DNA of 64,000 nt from Hyalangium ruber. Lineage in GTDB: Bacteria; Myxococcota; Myxococcia; Myxococcales; Myxococcaceae. Location: assembly GCF_034259325.1 (NCBI RefSeq), contig NZ_JAXIVS010000026.1:1-64000 (forward strand), written 5' to 3'. A program made the translations under genes and the position numbers. Positions 8,420-16,161 of the stretch are shown in pieces. The notes below the pieces were generated by a model that did no database searches, was not told the DNA's origin, and saw only the letters and a list, made by a program, of their open reading frames with translations. How positions within the stretch are numbered: position 1 is the first letter of the stretch; every line of letters begins with the position of its first letter.

Positions 8420-8472
8420 ACGTTGCCAATTACGTTGCCGATTCGCAACGTATCCCTACGTAGTCGCAACGT
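8420..8472. promoter_or_regulatory. Four ACGTTGC heptamers, two direct and two inverted
   Basis: The heptamer ACGTTGC occurs at 8420-8426 and 8432-8438, and its complement GCAACGT at 8445-8451 and 8466-8472. The offsets are 12, 13 and 21 bp. The inner pair forms a near-palindrome, TACGTTGCcgattCGCAACGTA in essence. The cluster lies immediately upstream of the reverse-strand operon and so probably overlaps its promoter or transcript start. It looks like a multi-site operator for a dimeric regulator. Confidence 0.6.
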
Positions 8473-8536
8473 AAGGTTCGCCAGCAGACAAGCAGCCGAC
8501 CGGGTCGTACAGACGGGCTTGGCGCTCTTGCAACCT

Positions 8537-8786
8537 TCATCTGCGCGGGTTGCTGTAGAGCTCGAAGTCCAGCACGCCACCCACGGTGCCCGGTCCGGAG
8601 AAGTTGGGCACCGGGGTAGTTTCGTTCCATTTGCCCAGCACCACGGTGGCCAGGCCCGAGAACCAGTCCTCTCCCACGGTGTGCCTGGGCAGCGCGCCGA
8701 AGGGCTTCTCGGAGGCGGCGATCTGCGCGGGCCAGTCCGAGGGCACCACGTACGGGAGCAGCACGAGATTGTGCCTGATTCTCGGC
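8537..8786 (-). pseudogene. 3' fragment of an unknown reverse-strand gene
   Basis: A reverse-strand frame reads HNLVLLPYVVPSDWPAQ then ASEKPFGALPRHTVGEDWFSG and ends DFELYSNPRR at 8537. The composition is protein-like, unlike the Arg/Pro-rich text upstream in the same frame, where the strand instead carries an XRE fragment in the other direction. I read it as a truncated gene end joined at about 8780 to the XRE remnant. I do not recognise the family. Confidence 0.4.
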
Positions 8787-8978
8787 AGCGGGCCCCATGA
8801 GTTGATGGGGTTTGCCGAGGTGGAGCCTGGGCACAGCGCCCCCGGGGCAAACACGGTACCGCCAGGCCTGAATGACACGCCCGAGAAGCGCCGCCTCTTG
8901 CGCCGCCTCTCTCGCTTGGACAGTCCGAGGATCAAGGCACTGGCGCGGTTGGTCGCCTTACTTCTGCCGGGCCGCTGA
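8787..8978 (+). pseudogene. C-terminal fragment of an XRE-family regulator
   Basis: The frame reads SGPHELMGFAEVEPG, then NDTPEKRRLLRRLSRLDSPR, ending ARLVALLLPGR. It aligns with the last 73 residues of the XRE protein at 5659-6156 (SGPHELMGFAPL ... DTPETRRLLRLLGRLQ). The helix-turn-helix half is missing; the sequence to its left belongs to an opposite-strand fragment. It therefore marks a recombination junction and is not expected to give a functional regulator. Confidence 0.6.
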
Positions 8979-9014
8979 ACGCCAAGGGCTGCGGGCAACC
9001 TGGATGCGCTAGGA

Positions 9015-9260
9015 GGCCCCCAGCGCTCACGACGCGGGGCGCGTTGATGTGGCCCGCGTCCGACCTGACTGGATGCTCACCGCGAGGCCCAGCGCTCACG
9101 GCGAGGCGCCCGTCGATGTGTTTGGCCTGGACGCGCGCCACGAATCCCCAGCGCTCGCCACGCGGCCTCAGCGCTCGCTACGCGGCCCGCGCCGATATGT
9201 CCGGCCTAGGCACTCGCCACGCGGCCTCAGCGCTCACCACGACCCCCAGCGCTCGTTGGC
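9015..9260. repeat. Left cluster of CCCAGCGCTC(G/A)CCACG repeats
   Basis: At least six imperfect copies of a motif CCCAGCGCTCGCCACGCGG (variants TCAGCGCTCGCTACG, GGCACTCGCCACG, CCAGCGCTCACGACG) lie just upstream of the large STAND gene. A longer shared block, CTGGACGC..CCACGA followed by TCCCCAGCGCTCGCCACG, at 9127-9180 matches the cluster at 14607-14680 in the same orientation. No reading frame here looks coding. Confidence 0.65.
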
Positions 9261-9293
9261 GCCCGACACAGCGATGACGACTGTCGAAGACGC

Positions 9294-9299
9294 TATACT
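9294..9299 (+). promoter_or_regulatory. Candidate -10 element giving a leaderless transcript
   Basis: TATACT at 9294-9299 is close to the consensus -10 hexamer and ends six bases before the ATG at 9306, so the transcript would begin at or next to the start codon. No Shine-Dalgarno is present before this ATG, which fits a leaderless mRNA. No clear -35 hexamer is seen 17 bp upstream. Confidence 0.4.
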
Positions 9300-9305
9300 C
9301 GCAGT

Positions 9306-12300
9306 ATGCGAGTTTCTGGTGGAACGAGCCGCCGAGCCGACGTAGTAATTCTCACAGCGATCAAGCTTGAGTATGACGCCGTGCTTGCTGTCGAAGCCGG
9401 CGCATTTCCGAACTCTCCATGGGAGACGATTGAGCGGGGCCCTCATGGAATGCCCTTGGCCTTCCGCAGTTTCCAGGCGCGCGGAGGGCGTCCCCTACGT
9501 GTTGCTGTCGTGCAGGCTGCGAACATGGGGGCTGTTGAGGCCATCCAAGCATTACTTCCCGTTATTGAGGCGTATGAACCGTCGTGCGTCGCTATGTGCG
9601 GTGTATGCGCGGGACGCCGTGGTAAGACGAACTTAGGTGACGTGATCGCCGCTGACCGACTGTTCTTCCACGACACCGGTAAGCAACTTCCCAACGAAGT
9701 CCAGCAGGACATCACGACTTATAACCTGCTCAACGACTGGAAGGTTGCGATCGAGCAATTCGAATTCGCCAAGCGATTTCGCCATGAGTCTTGGTGGAAT
9801 CAACGTCCAATACCCTTCGAGTGGCAGGAGAATTGGCTCCTAGCGAAGTTGCATGAAGGCTCCTCTGAGCCTTGGAGGCTCCCCGAGTGCGACGTGCTTT
9901 GCCCACAGTGGAAGGAGGTCGTCCTGTCACTGCGGAATTCCGGCCGTCTTGAGCCGAAAGGCCCCTTCGCACTCACCACTGAAGGGCGGGAGCACATTGA
10001 GGATGTGCTGATGCTCAACCGTGGCCGTCTTCCTGACCTCTCGCCTGGGAGCACCGAGTACCCGTTCCGCGTCCATGTGGCTCCCATGGGTAGCGGCAAC
10101 AAGGTCATCGAAGACGAGACCTATTGGAACTTTATCTCCGAGCACATGCGCAAGATGCTGGGGCTGGATATGGAGGCAGCGGCGCTCGGGGTACTCGCCC
10201 ATGGATGGAAATCACGACGCGCTAGAGGTCTCGAGGCCCTAGTCATGAAGGGCGTCATGGACTTCAGCCAGCATGGCCGTGACGACCACTTCAAGGAGTT
10301 CGCCGCCCGGGCTTCGGCTGAGTGTCTACTTGCCTTCTTGCGCGAGAAACTGGAGGTCGTGGTAGTCCCTGACGTTGACGACATCCTTGTTCCTGGAACC
10401 GAACCGCTCCCTGAGCATCCGCCTCCCTCGGCGCTCCTTGTTCCGCGCTATGAGGTAGTGCCCTTCCAGGAAGCAGGGCGTGCAAGACTCCTTGAGGACC
10501 TCGACCGCTGGTGCAACGAAGGACCAGCTGTGGCCGTACGACTCATCCATGCCGAGGGAGGAGTAGGCAAAACGCGTCTGGGTATCCAGTGGACGCAGCG
10601 GCAGAGCGCCGCAGGTTGGGCTGCCGGTTTCCTCCCCCGGGACCCACCCGACGATTGGTTCAGTCGCCTGTGGGAACGGGGGCAGTCCGTTGCAGTCGTG
10701 ATTGACTACTCCGAAAGCCAAGCTTGGCTCAGCACGGCGCTAATGCGCATCCTTCGTTACCAGCAACAAGCGGAGACTGGTGTGCTTCGCCGGATGCGCT
10801 TCCTCCTCCTCGCCCGCAATTGCGGCGACTGGTGGCAGGCACTGCGTCAAACCGATGTTGCGCTACGCAACTGGCTTGATGATGCACCACCGCACGAACT
10901 GCTGCCTCTAGCGATACTAGCCGAGGAACGCGAAAAGTTGTTTCTCCAAGCAGTGGAGGCGTTCGCAAGGGTTCGGGGAAAAACTCGCATCAGCCGTCCA
11001 GGCGTTCAATTGACCGATCAGCGTTTTGCGCGAGTTCTGTATTTGCACATGGCGGCGCTAGCGTTCGTCGACGGACTGCCAATCGCGGCGGACACTCTTA
11101 TGGATGTGATCCTCGATCACGAAGAGCGATTCTGGGGAGCAAATGCCCGGGAACTTGGAGATATCTACGCGGCCCAACAACGATCACTCGCCCGTCAGAT
11201 GGTAGCCGCTGCGACCTTGCGTGGTGGAATAGCCGAAGCCGCTCTTGCCTCTGCCGTTGCCAAGCGGCTTTTCGACCGAACACTTTCTGATCGTGAGGAG
11301 TCGCAATTGCAATTATTGCATCGGGTGTATCAACGCAGCAAAGATAGCTCATACCTGCCGGCACTTGAACCCGATCTCCTTGGCGAGAGCATGGTCCTTC
11401 GCGTCGCCTACCAGCGGATCGATGAAAATCGCGTTCCCATAGATTGGATCGACCGGGTGCTTCGGCCTGACGACGATGCGTACGCCGTGAGGATAGGCCT
11501 GGAAGTGCTTGGCCGCGCATCTGCCACGAACTCCCAAGTGATACGGCCATGGATTGAGCGAATGCTGCTTGCTGCTCCGCTCATACAGCGGGCTCCACTT
11601 GCACTGGCGGCAGCGAGTGCTGTTGCGTTACGCACGGCATTCTCGACGCTCGGTGAGGTACTAGCAGATCGCTTGGAGGCAGACGGTGATCTTTCCGTGG
11701 CACGCGCACTTAAGATGGTGGGTGTACCCTATCCGACCGTATCGTTGCGCCGAGTTGCAGAGTGGGTGAGTCGCACGCTACTGGCTGCCGTGCCTGAGTC
11801 TGAAGACCCACATGTTCGAGTTGAACAGGCAGAATTGCTCTGCAATCAAGCAATTGAGTTAATCGATTTAGGCCAAGATCAGAAGGCGGTAGACGCCAGT
11901 AATCAAGCGATTCAGCATCTCCGGGGTATCGTGAAGAGCACCCCGAATGTCTTCGTCCCCCTTCTTGCGCGCAGTCTCGTCAATCTCAGCATTGGGTTGA
12001 ATAAACTCAAGCGCTACGAAGAAGCAGTGACGACTGCAACAGAGGCGGTTCAGCACTTCCGGCATCTTGCAGAGCGAAACCCCAACATCTTCCTGTCTGA
12101 CCTCCTTACAGCCCTCAACAATCTGGGTGGGAGTCTCAAGCAAATGGGAAGGTCGGAGTGTTTAGCAGTCATAACCGAGGCGGTTCAACTTGGACGCACG
12201 CTGGCCAAACGCAGCCCTGAGACAGTTCTCCGTGATTTCGCTCCCAGTTTATTCAATCTTGGCTTGATGCTGGCTGAACTGGATCGGAAGCAAGAGGCGG

Positions 12301-13313
12301 CGTCTATTATGAGCGAAGCCATCGAGCAATACCGCAAGCTCGCCGCGCGCAACCCTGATGGATTTCTTCCGCTCCTTGCAGATGCATGCAGACAGTTCGG
12401 CTTGATGTTGGGCAATGCCAGGCGACAAGAGGAAGCGCTATCCGCTCTGACTGAGGCGGTTCAGTGCTACCGCCCTCTCGCCAAGCAGAACTCTGGTGAG
12501 TTTCTTCCGCTCCTTGCAGATTGCCTGAATGGAATTGGCGCGATGCGGAGTTTGATGAGAAACAGTGATGATGCCGTATCCGCATGGGTGGATGCACGTC
12601 AATACTATCGTGCTCTCGTCCAACAGGACCCTGCTGCGTTTCTCCCGAATTTTGTGATGTGTCTCGATGCTCTCAGCCAGGAATTGTATCAACTAGGGAG
12701 AAAAGAGGAGTCGGTGTCCACCACTCTCGAAGCGGTTCAGGGTTACCGCACCCTTGCAAAGCTCAATCATGAAGTATTCCTTCCCAAGCTTGCCACCCAC
12801 CTCCACAATCTTGGCCTTGACTTGAGCGAACAGGGGAGAAGAAGTGACGCGCTAGCGGCGGCAAGCGAGGCTGTCCAAATTCGCCGGGAACTTGTCAAGC
12901 GAGACTCGGATGCGTTTCTGCCTGACCTTGCCCTAAGTCTCAACAGCCTCGGTGCGCGAATGAGTGAAGTAGGGCAGCGCAAAGAGGCGCTGGCCGTCAC
13001 GGTCGAGGCAGTTCAGTACACTCGCCCTCTAGCGAAAAGAGAGCCCAATAAATTCCTTCCTGATCTCGCTGCCAGTGTCAATAACCTCGGCGCGAGGCTT
13101 AGCGAACTGGGCCGACATGAAGAGGCGTTGACTGCTCTCCAAGAAGCTATTGATACGCTCTGGCCGTTTTTCGAGCGGGACCCACGTGCTTTTATGGGAG
13201 AGATCTCGACTCCTCTCAACAGTTTGGTGTCCATCCACAGATTCCTTCGCCGCCCTTTCCCTCCGCAACTCGTCAAACGCCTTGTTATATTTCAGCGTCT
13301 CTTGAGTCATTAA
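9306..13313 (+). CDS. Nucleoside phosphorylase-STAND NTPase-TPR protein, putative defence effector
   Basis: A 1335-aa three-part protein. Residues about 10-345 resemble the MTA/SAH nucleosidase and purine phosphorylase fold (CGVCAG..., LGDVIAADRLFF, GLDMEAAALGV, and KGVMDFS with the expected catalytic Asp). Residues about 400-800 form a STAND-type NTPase with Walker A EGGVGKT (417-423) and a Walker B-like VAVVIDYSE near 462-470. Residues about 840-1310 hold ten TPR-like units of 43 residues (SLNNLG..LSELGR.EEAL). STAND proteins with N-terminal effector domains and C-terminal repeat sensors act in antiphage and conflict systems; here the sensor would trigger nucleoside or nucleotide cleavage. 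GC is clearly lower than in neighbours, pointing to transfer. Confidence 0.8.
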   Translation: MRVSGGTSRRADVVILTAIKLEYDAVLAVEAGAFPNSPWETIERGPHGMPLAFRSFQARGGRPLRVAVVQAANMGAVEAIQALLPVIEAYEPSCVAMCGVCAGRRGKTNLGDVIAADRLFFHDTGKQLPNEVQQDITTYNLLNDWKVAIEQFEFAKRFRHESWWNQRPIPFEWQENWLLAKLHEGSSEPWRLPECDVLCPQWKEVVLSLRNSGRLEPKGPFALTTEGREHIEDVLMLNRGRLPDLSPGSTEYPFRVHVAPMGSGNKVIEDETYWNFISEHMRKMLGLDMEAAALGVLAHGWKSRRARGLEALVMKGVMDFSQHGRDDHFKEFAARASAECLLAFLREKLEVVVVPDVDDILVPGTEPLPEHPPPSALLVPRYEVVPFQEAGRARLLEDLDRWCNEGPAVAVRLIHAEGGVGKTRLGIQWTQRQSAAGWAAGFLPRDPPDDWFSRLWERGQSVAVVIDYSESQAWLSTALMRILRYQQQAETGVLRRMRFLLLARNCGDWWQALRQTDVALRNWLDDAPPHELLPLAILAEEREKLFLQAVEAFARVRGKTRISRPGVQLTDQRFARVLYLHMAALAFVDGLPIAADTLMDVILDHEERFWGANARELGDIYAAQQRSLARQMVAAATLRGGIAEAALASAVAKRLFDRTLSDREESQLQLLHRVYQRSKDSSYLPALEPDLLGESMVLRVAYQRIDENRVPIDWIDRVLRPDDDAYAVRIGLEVLGRASATNSQVIRPWIERMLLAAPLIQRAPLALAAASAVALRTAFSTLGEVLADRLEADGDLSVARALKMVGVPYPTVSLRRVAEWVSRTLLAAVPESEDPHVRVEQAELLCNQAIELIDLGQDQKAVDASNQAIQHLRGIVKSTPNVFVPLLARSLVNLSIGLNKLKRYEEAVTTATEAVQHFRHLAERNPNIFLSDLLTALNNLGGSLKQMGRSECLAVITEAVQLGRTLAKRSPETVLRDFAPSLFNLGLMLAELDRKQEAASIMSEAIEQYRKLAARNPDGFLPLLADACRQFGLMLGNARRQEEALSALTEAVQCYRPLAKQNSGEFLPLLADCLNGIGAMRSLMRNSDDAVSAWVDARQYYRALVQQDPAAFLPNFVMCLDALSQELYQLGRKEESVSTTLEAVQGYRTLAKLNHEVFLPKLATHLHNLGLDLSEQGRRSDALAAASEAVQIRRELVKRDSDAFLPDLALSLNSLGARMSEVGQRKEALAVTVEAVQYTRPLAKREPNKFLPDLAASVNNLGARLSELGRHEEALTALQEAIDTLWPFFERDPRAFMGEISTPLNSLVSIHRFLRRPFPPQLVKRLVIFQRLLSH

Positions 13314-13464
13314 CGCAGACACAGGCGAGCGGCGCACCGAGAACAAATTCGAGGCCACAGATGCCTATCAGTGTGTGTCATGAGCAGGTGTGAGGGGAAG
13401 TTGAACTGTCGAAAGCTGATCGATCTGGCCTCTGTTGCGAAATCTCGCCGGACTCCTTGAGGGA

Positions 13465-14481
13465 TCATTCGGACAACAGGATCTCCGTGAGGTTTTCGGG
13501 AGGTGACCACAAACCCGCTCGTGCCTTCACATAGCTCTGGCAAAACGACACCATCTTCTCTTGGTCCCCGAATCTTAGTTTCTGTTTGTCGATTGTGGTA
13601 AGCTGCTCGAAGGCGTTGTTGGTGAACCCGTAGGTAGACAAGAAGAGCCCGCCCTCCTTCTTCTCCTCGACGATCACCTTCAGCAGCTTCTCGACTGCCG
13701 CGCGCCCGACCCGTGTGGAGGAGCGCCAATGCTTAATCTCGACGTAATATTCAGCGCGCTTCCCCTGCACCAAGCAGGTAAGAATGATGTCCTTGCCCCC
13801 ATCTTTTGACCCGGGTGTGAGTGTCACACCGAACCCCAAGCCGTCAAAGACCTCGGCCATCACTCGTTCGACGTCACGCCATTCCAATTGGGCAAGCGCG
13901 GTCGGCGCAGCCGCGATCAGACGTGCAAGCCGACCGCTCAGCTCGCGCATCATCATACGAACCTCTGCCTCAACATCAACGTTCTGGTCGCGTAGGCGAT
14001 TGACCCAGTGCTGTAATCCGCCAATGTCGAGGAGCTCGATCCGTAGTGGCAGCGTCTTCGCAACGGCCGCATTCGCATCTTTCGAGAACTCGCCGTTGCT
14101 GACTAGAACTACTCGGCTGAGACCTTGCAGCAATGCGGCACCAATCAGCTGCTGCACGCTGGTCATGGGCACGTGTCGGGTGCCTTTGTAGAACTTGGCC
14201 TGAATTCCGATGGTCTCCCCCGCGTCAGCGGCGCCTTCAATGCTCGTCCGACGAGCCCAGAAGTCGATGCCTTGATCGCCTAGTCCCCCTGTGTATTCGA
14301 GTTCATAGCCCTCTTGCTTGAACAGCGGCTCAAGAACCTTCCCGAGCACCACCTCCGTCTCCTGCGGCTCCATGTTGGTGTCATCGCGAAGGCGGGCGAT
14401 GTGCCCATCAAGGAAGTCCCATTGGTCGGGGCTCGCGCTTTTCATGGATACCCCGAGACCGCTGAACGATTCATGTGGCAT
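13465..14481 (-). CDS. Protein with two Mrr-like restriction nuclease domains
   Basis: A 338-aa protein with two PD-(D/E)XK domains of the Mrr_cat type in tandem. Domain 1 (about 45-165) has GDQGIDFWA (Asp73) and IGIQAKFY (Gln94, Lys96). Domain 2 (about 200-310) has GGKDI (Asp231) and YYVEIKHW (Glu248, Lys250). Both triads look complete. Mrr-type enzymes cut modified foreign DNA, and this fold also serves as effector in other defence systems. It converges on the STAND gene with a 150-bp gap. The ATG at 14481 abuts GGAGGT with no spacing; Met13 at 14445 is a likely true start, overlapping the stop of a ten-codon leader frame. Confidence 0.75.
   Translation of the reverse strand: MPHESFSGLGVSMKSASPDQWDFLDGHIARLRDDTNMEPQETEVVLGKVLEPLFKQEGYELEYTGGLGDQGIDFWARRTSIEGAADAGETIGIQAKFYKGTRHVPMTSVQQLIGAALLQGLSRVVLVSNGEFSKDANAAVAKTLPLRIELLDIGGLQHWVNRLRDQNVDVEAEVRMMMRELSGRLARLIAAAPTALAQLEWRDVERVMAEVFDGLGFGVTLTPGSKDGGKDIILTCLVQGKRAEYYVEIKHWRSSTRVGRAAVEKLLKVIVEEKKEGGLFLSTYGFTNNAFEQLTTIDKQKLRFGDQEKMVSFCQSYVKARAGLWSPPENLTEILLSE
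14442..14474 (-). other. Possible ten-codon leader frame of the Mrr-like gene
   Basis: The reverse-strand GGAGGT at 14487-14482 is seven bases from an ATG at 14474 that reads MNRSAVSGYP and stops with TGA at 14444-14442. That TGA overlaps an ATG at 14445-14443, which is Met13 of the Mrr-like protein (ATGA overlap). The spacing is better for this short frame than for the longest nuclease start, suggesting translational coupling. This could be chance. Confidence 0.35.
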
Positions 14482-14599
14482 ACCTCCACTAATACTACCT
14501 AGTGATTTCGAGGCGTCCCCAGCGGAGATTCCCGCCGGAAAACCGCTGGAGAGCCCGAAGAAAGTGCCCGAGTAGTACTAGCACCACAAGGCCCGCATC

Positions 14600-14685
14600 C
14601 GGTCCGTCTGGACGCACCACGAGATCCCAGCGCTCGCCACGAGGCCCCAGCGCCCGCCACGAGCCCAAGCGCTCGCCACGTCCAC
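14600..14685. repeat. Right cluster of CCCAGCGCTCGCCACG repeats
   Basis: Three copies (CCCAGCGCTCGCCACGAGG, CCCAGCGCCCGCCACGAG, CCAAGCGCTCGCCACG) preceded by CTGGACGCACCACGAGA. The block is in the same orientation as the left cluster near 9127-9180. The two clusters bracket the STAND gene and the Mrr-like gene. Confidence 0.65.
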
Positions 14686-14809
14686 CATGTTGCACGTATG
14701 TCGCAGGAGCCTGCGGAATGTGCTGGGACAGGACGGGACGACACGGGACGCGGCGGGACAACGACTCCGAGTCATTCCGGGCGGTTACGAGGTAAGGGCG
14801 CGATTCTGC
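14686..14809 (+). repeat. 124-bp direct repeat, copy A
   Basis: The block starts CATGTTGCACGTATGTCGCA and ends AGGGCGCGATTCTGC. It matches copy B at 16162-16285 over its full 124-bp length with scattered substitutions and no net length change. Direct orientation and equal length suggest a duplicated element end or attachment-type sequence. In copy A the block runs straight into the tRNA-like fragment. Confidence 0.75.
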
Positions 14810-14814
14810 TAGAG

Positions 14815-14856
14815 GTTTCGCACCGCCCGGCGCGGGTTCGATTCCCGCCGCTTCCA
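14815..14856 (+). tRNA. 3' end of a tRNA- or tmRNA-like gene (fragment)
   Basis: A perfect T-arm, GCGGG-TTCGATT-CCCGC (14832-14848), is followed by a seven-base acceptor-type strand CGCTTCC and a discriminator A at 14856, then TGCA instead of CCA. No matching 5' half (GGAAGCG...) is visible upstream; that place is occupied by the direct repeat. This is what remains when a mobile element inserts into the 3' end of a tRNA or tmRNA gene. The amino acid identity cannot be told, and a function is unlikely. Confidence 0.55.
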
Positions 14857-14890
14857 TGCAGTCGGTGTGCCCCCCCCGTAGCCCTGTGCG

Positions 14891-15115
14891 GTGCCGGACA
14901 AGCCGGACATGGTCTACGTCCGGGGCACGGACGGGGACTACTTCAAGGTGGACGGCACGCGGCTCTCCGAGTGGCCGTCCGCACCGGACGACCTGCTCGC
15001 GGTTGCGGAGACTCCGGACGCGGGGACGCCGGAGACGGTCTTTGAGCCTCGGGGACCGGGCCCTAGGAGTCTGGAGCTGGCCCCGGCGAACTCGGCGAGC
15101 TCCGCTTCGCGCTGA
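14891..15115 (+). CDS. Hypothetical small protein
   Basis: A 74-aa frame with GTG start reading MPDKPDMVYVRGTDGDYFKV then DGTRLSEWPSAPDDLLAVAE. The balanced, acidic N-terminal two thirds look protein-like; the tail is less convincing. No Shine-Dalgarno is visible before the GTG, and Met7 is another option. It stops just before the converging lipoprotein gene at 15119. I do not recognise a family. Confidence 0.4.
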   Translation: MPDKPDMVYVRGTDGDYFKVDGTRLSEWPSAPDDLLAVAETPDAGTPETVFEPRGPGPRSLELAPANSASSASR

Positions 15116-15118
15116 GGG

Positions 15119-15802
15119 TTAGAAGCTCTCCATCCACCACTTCGGACGCGTCTCGTCGATCACCTGGCAGGTGGCGCTCGCTTGGCGCTGCACCGCCACG
15201 CCCAGGGCATTCGTCCTGTGCTGCCACTCCTTCTGGTAATAGATGCGCGCGGTCGGGCCGCAGAGGTCCTGGAGGCCAGCGTGCGCCGATTCGAAATCCT
15301 TGCTGGGAGGAGGCGGGGCCGCCTCCTCCATCTTGTCGCACGGCTTCGGAATGTAGTTGTCATCCTGCGCCTGGAGAATCGGGCGCGTCCAGGCACCCGT
15401 CCCATCCACATTGCTCGTCAGGTAGATGCGCCTCTCACCACAGCCGCGATAGTGCTGGGCGCGAATCTTCTTCTCCATCTCTGCACACTCATCGGCCATC
15501 TGTTTGAGGGTCTTGGTGCCGCGGGAGGTCTGCACCTCGACATCCGGATAGTCCCGGACCTCGCTCGTGTGGTCCTCCCGGCAGTGGCGGACTTGCTGGT
15601 AGGGCACTCGGATGTTTGCGGCTGCGTCGGGCGAGTCGGGCGAGACTCTCTCGGCGGCGGACATGCCCTCGTCGTACTCGCTCACCATGCGGGCAATTCT
15701 CTCGTTTGTCCCCTGGCCGCGCATGGCGGCGCATCCACCCATCACTGCACAGCTCACCACCGCAATGACTCCGACCCGTGCTCCCTGAATCCAGCGAACC
15801 AT
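15119..15802 (-). CDS. Hypothetical lipoprotein
   Basis: A 227-aa protein from the ATG at 15802, which has TTGGAGA upstream; a longer frame to 15937 is rejected because the lipoprotein signal starts here. The N-terminus (WIQGARVGVIAVVSCAVMGGC) gives a short basic region, a hydrophobic stretch and a lipobox VMGGC, so the protein should be membrane-anchored. The mature part has several Cys residues (CREDH, DECAEMEKK, YRGCGERR, KPCDKMEE, DLCGPT, ATCQVI), suggesting disulfides outside the cytoplasm. Family and function are not recognised. It is probably monocistronic. Confidence 0.7.
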   Translation of the reverse strand: MVRWIQGARVGVIAVVSCAVMGGCAAMRGQGTNERIARMVSEYDEGMSAAERVSPDSPDAAANIRVPYQQVRHCREDHTSEVRDYPDVEVQTSRGTKTLKQMADECAEMEKKIRAQHYRGCGERRIYLTSNVDGTGAWTRPILQAQDDNYIPKPCDKMEEAAPPPPSKDFESAHAGLQDLCGPTARIYYQKEWQHRTNALGVAVQRQASATCQVIDETRPKWWMESF

Positions 15803-16008
15803 GTGTGTCTCCAAGCCGTGGCTAATGGGCGGCCTGGGCGCGCATCCTCTTGCGAGAAGTTCCGGGCGTGCAAGCCGTTTCGAGCCGCTGCCGACGCGCC
15901 GGCGCATCAGAAGGGTAAGTCTCCCCGCAGGCCCCACTTCGGCGCGACGCCAAAGACGGGAGCGGTTTGTGTACGACGAGGACGGCAGACGATTGGCACA
16001 GTGACCAA

Positions 16009-16136
16009 ACTCACCCCGAGGTGTACGGGCGCATGGAACGGGGGGAGTGATGCCGAGTGTCCCAGCGCTGATGCATATGCGTCTGACGCTCGGCTGTGGG
16101 CAGGATGAGATGATGGGGTTCTCTGCAGGCTGCCTC
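16009..16136 (+). pseudogene. Decayed XRE-family regulator fragment
   Basis: The text THPEVYGRMERG followed, after a one-base frame change in a run of six G residues, by VMPSVPALMHMRLTLGCGQD and EMMGFSAG matches the recognition-helix half of the XRE protein at 5659-6156 (PEVFGRMERGKMLPSVPTLF ... HELMGF). A stop precedes it and no C-terminal helices follow. It lies beside copy B of the 124-bp repeat. Confidence 0.5.
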
Positions 16137-16161
16137 TACGTCACACGATGACGGGCGCCGT

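Noticed and set aside
14495-14857. 120-codon reverse-strand frame beginning MEAAGIEPAPG
   Set aside because: The start is the complement of the tRNA-like 3' end, a classic false translation, and the rest covers the direct repeat and short repeats.
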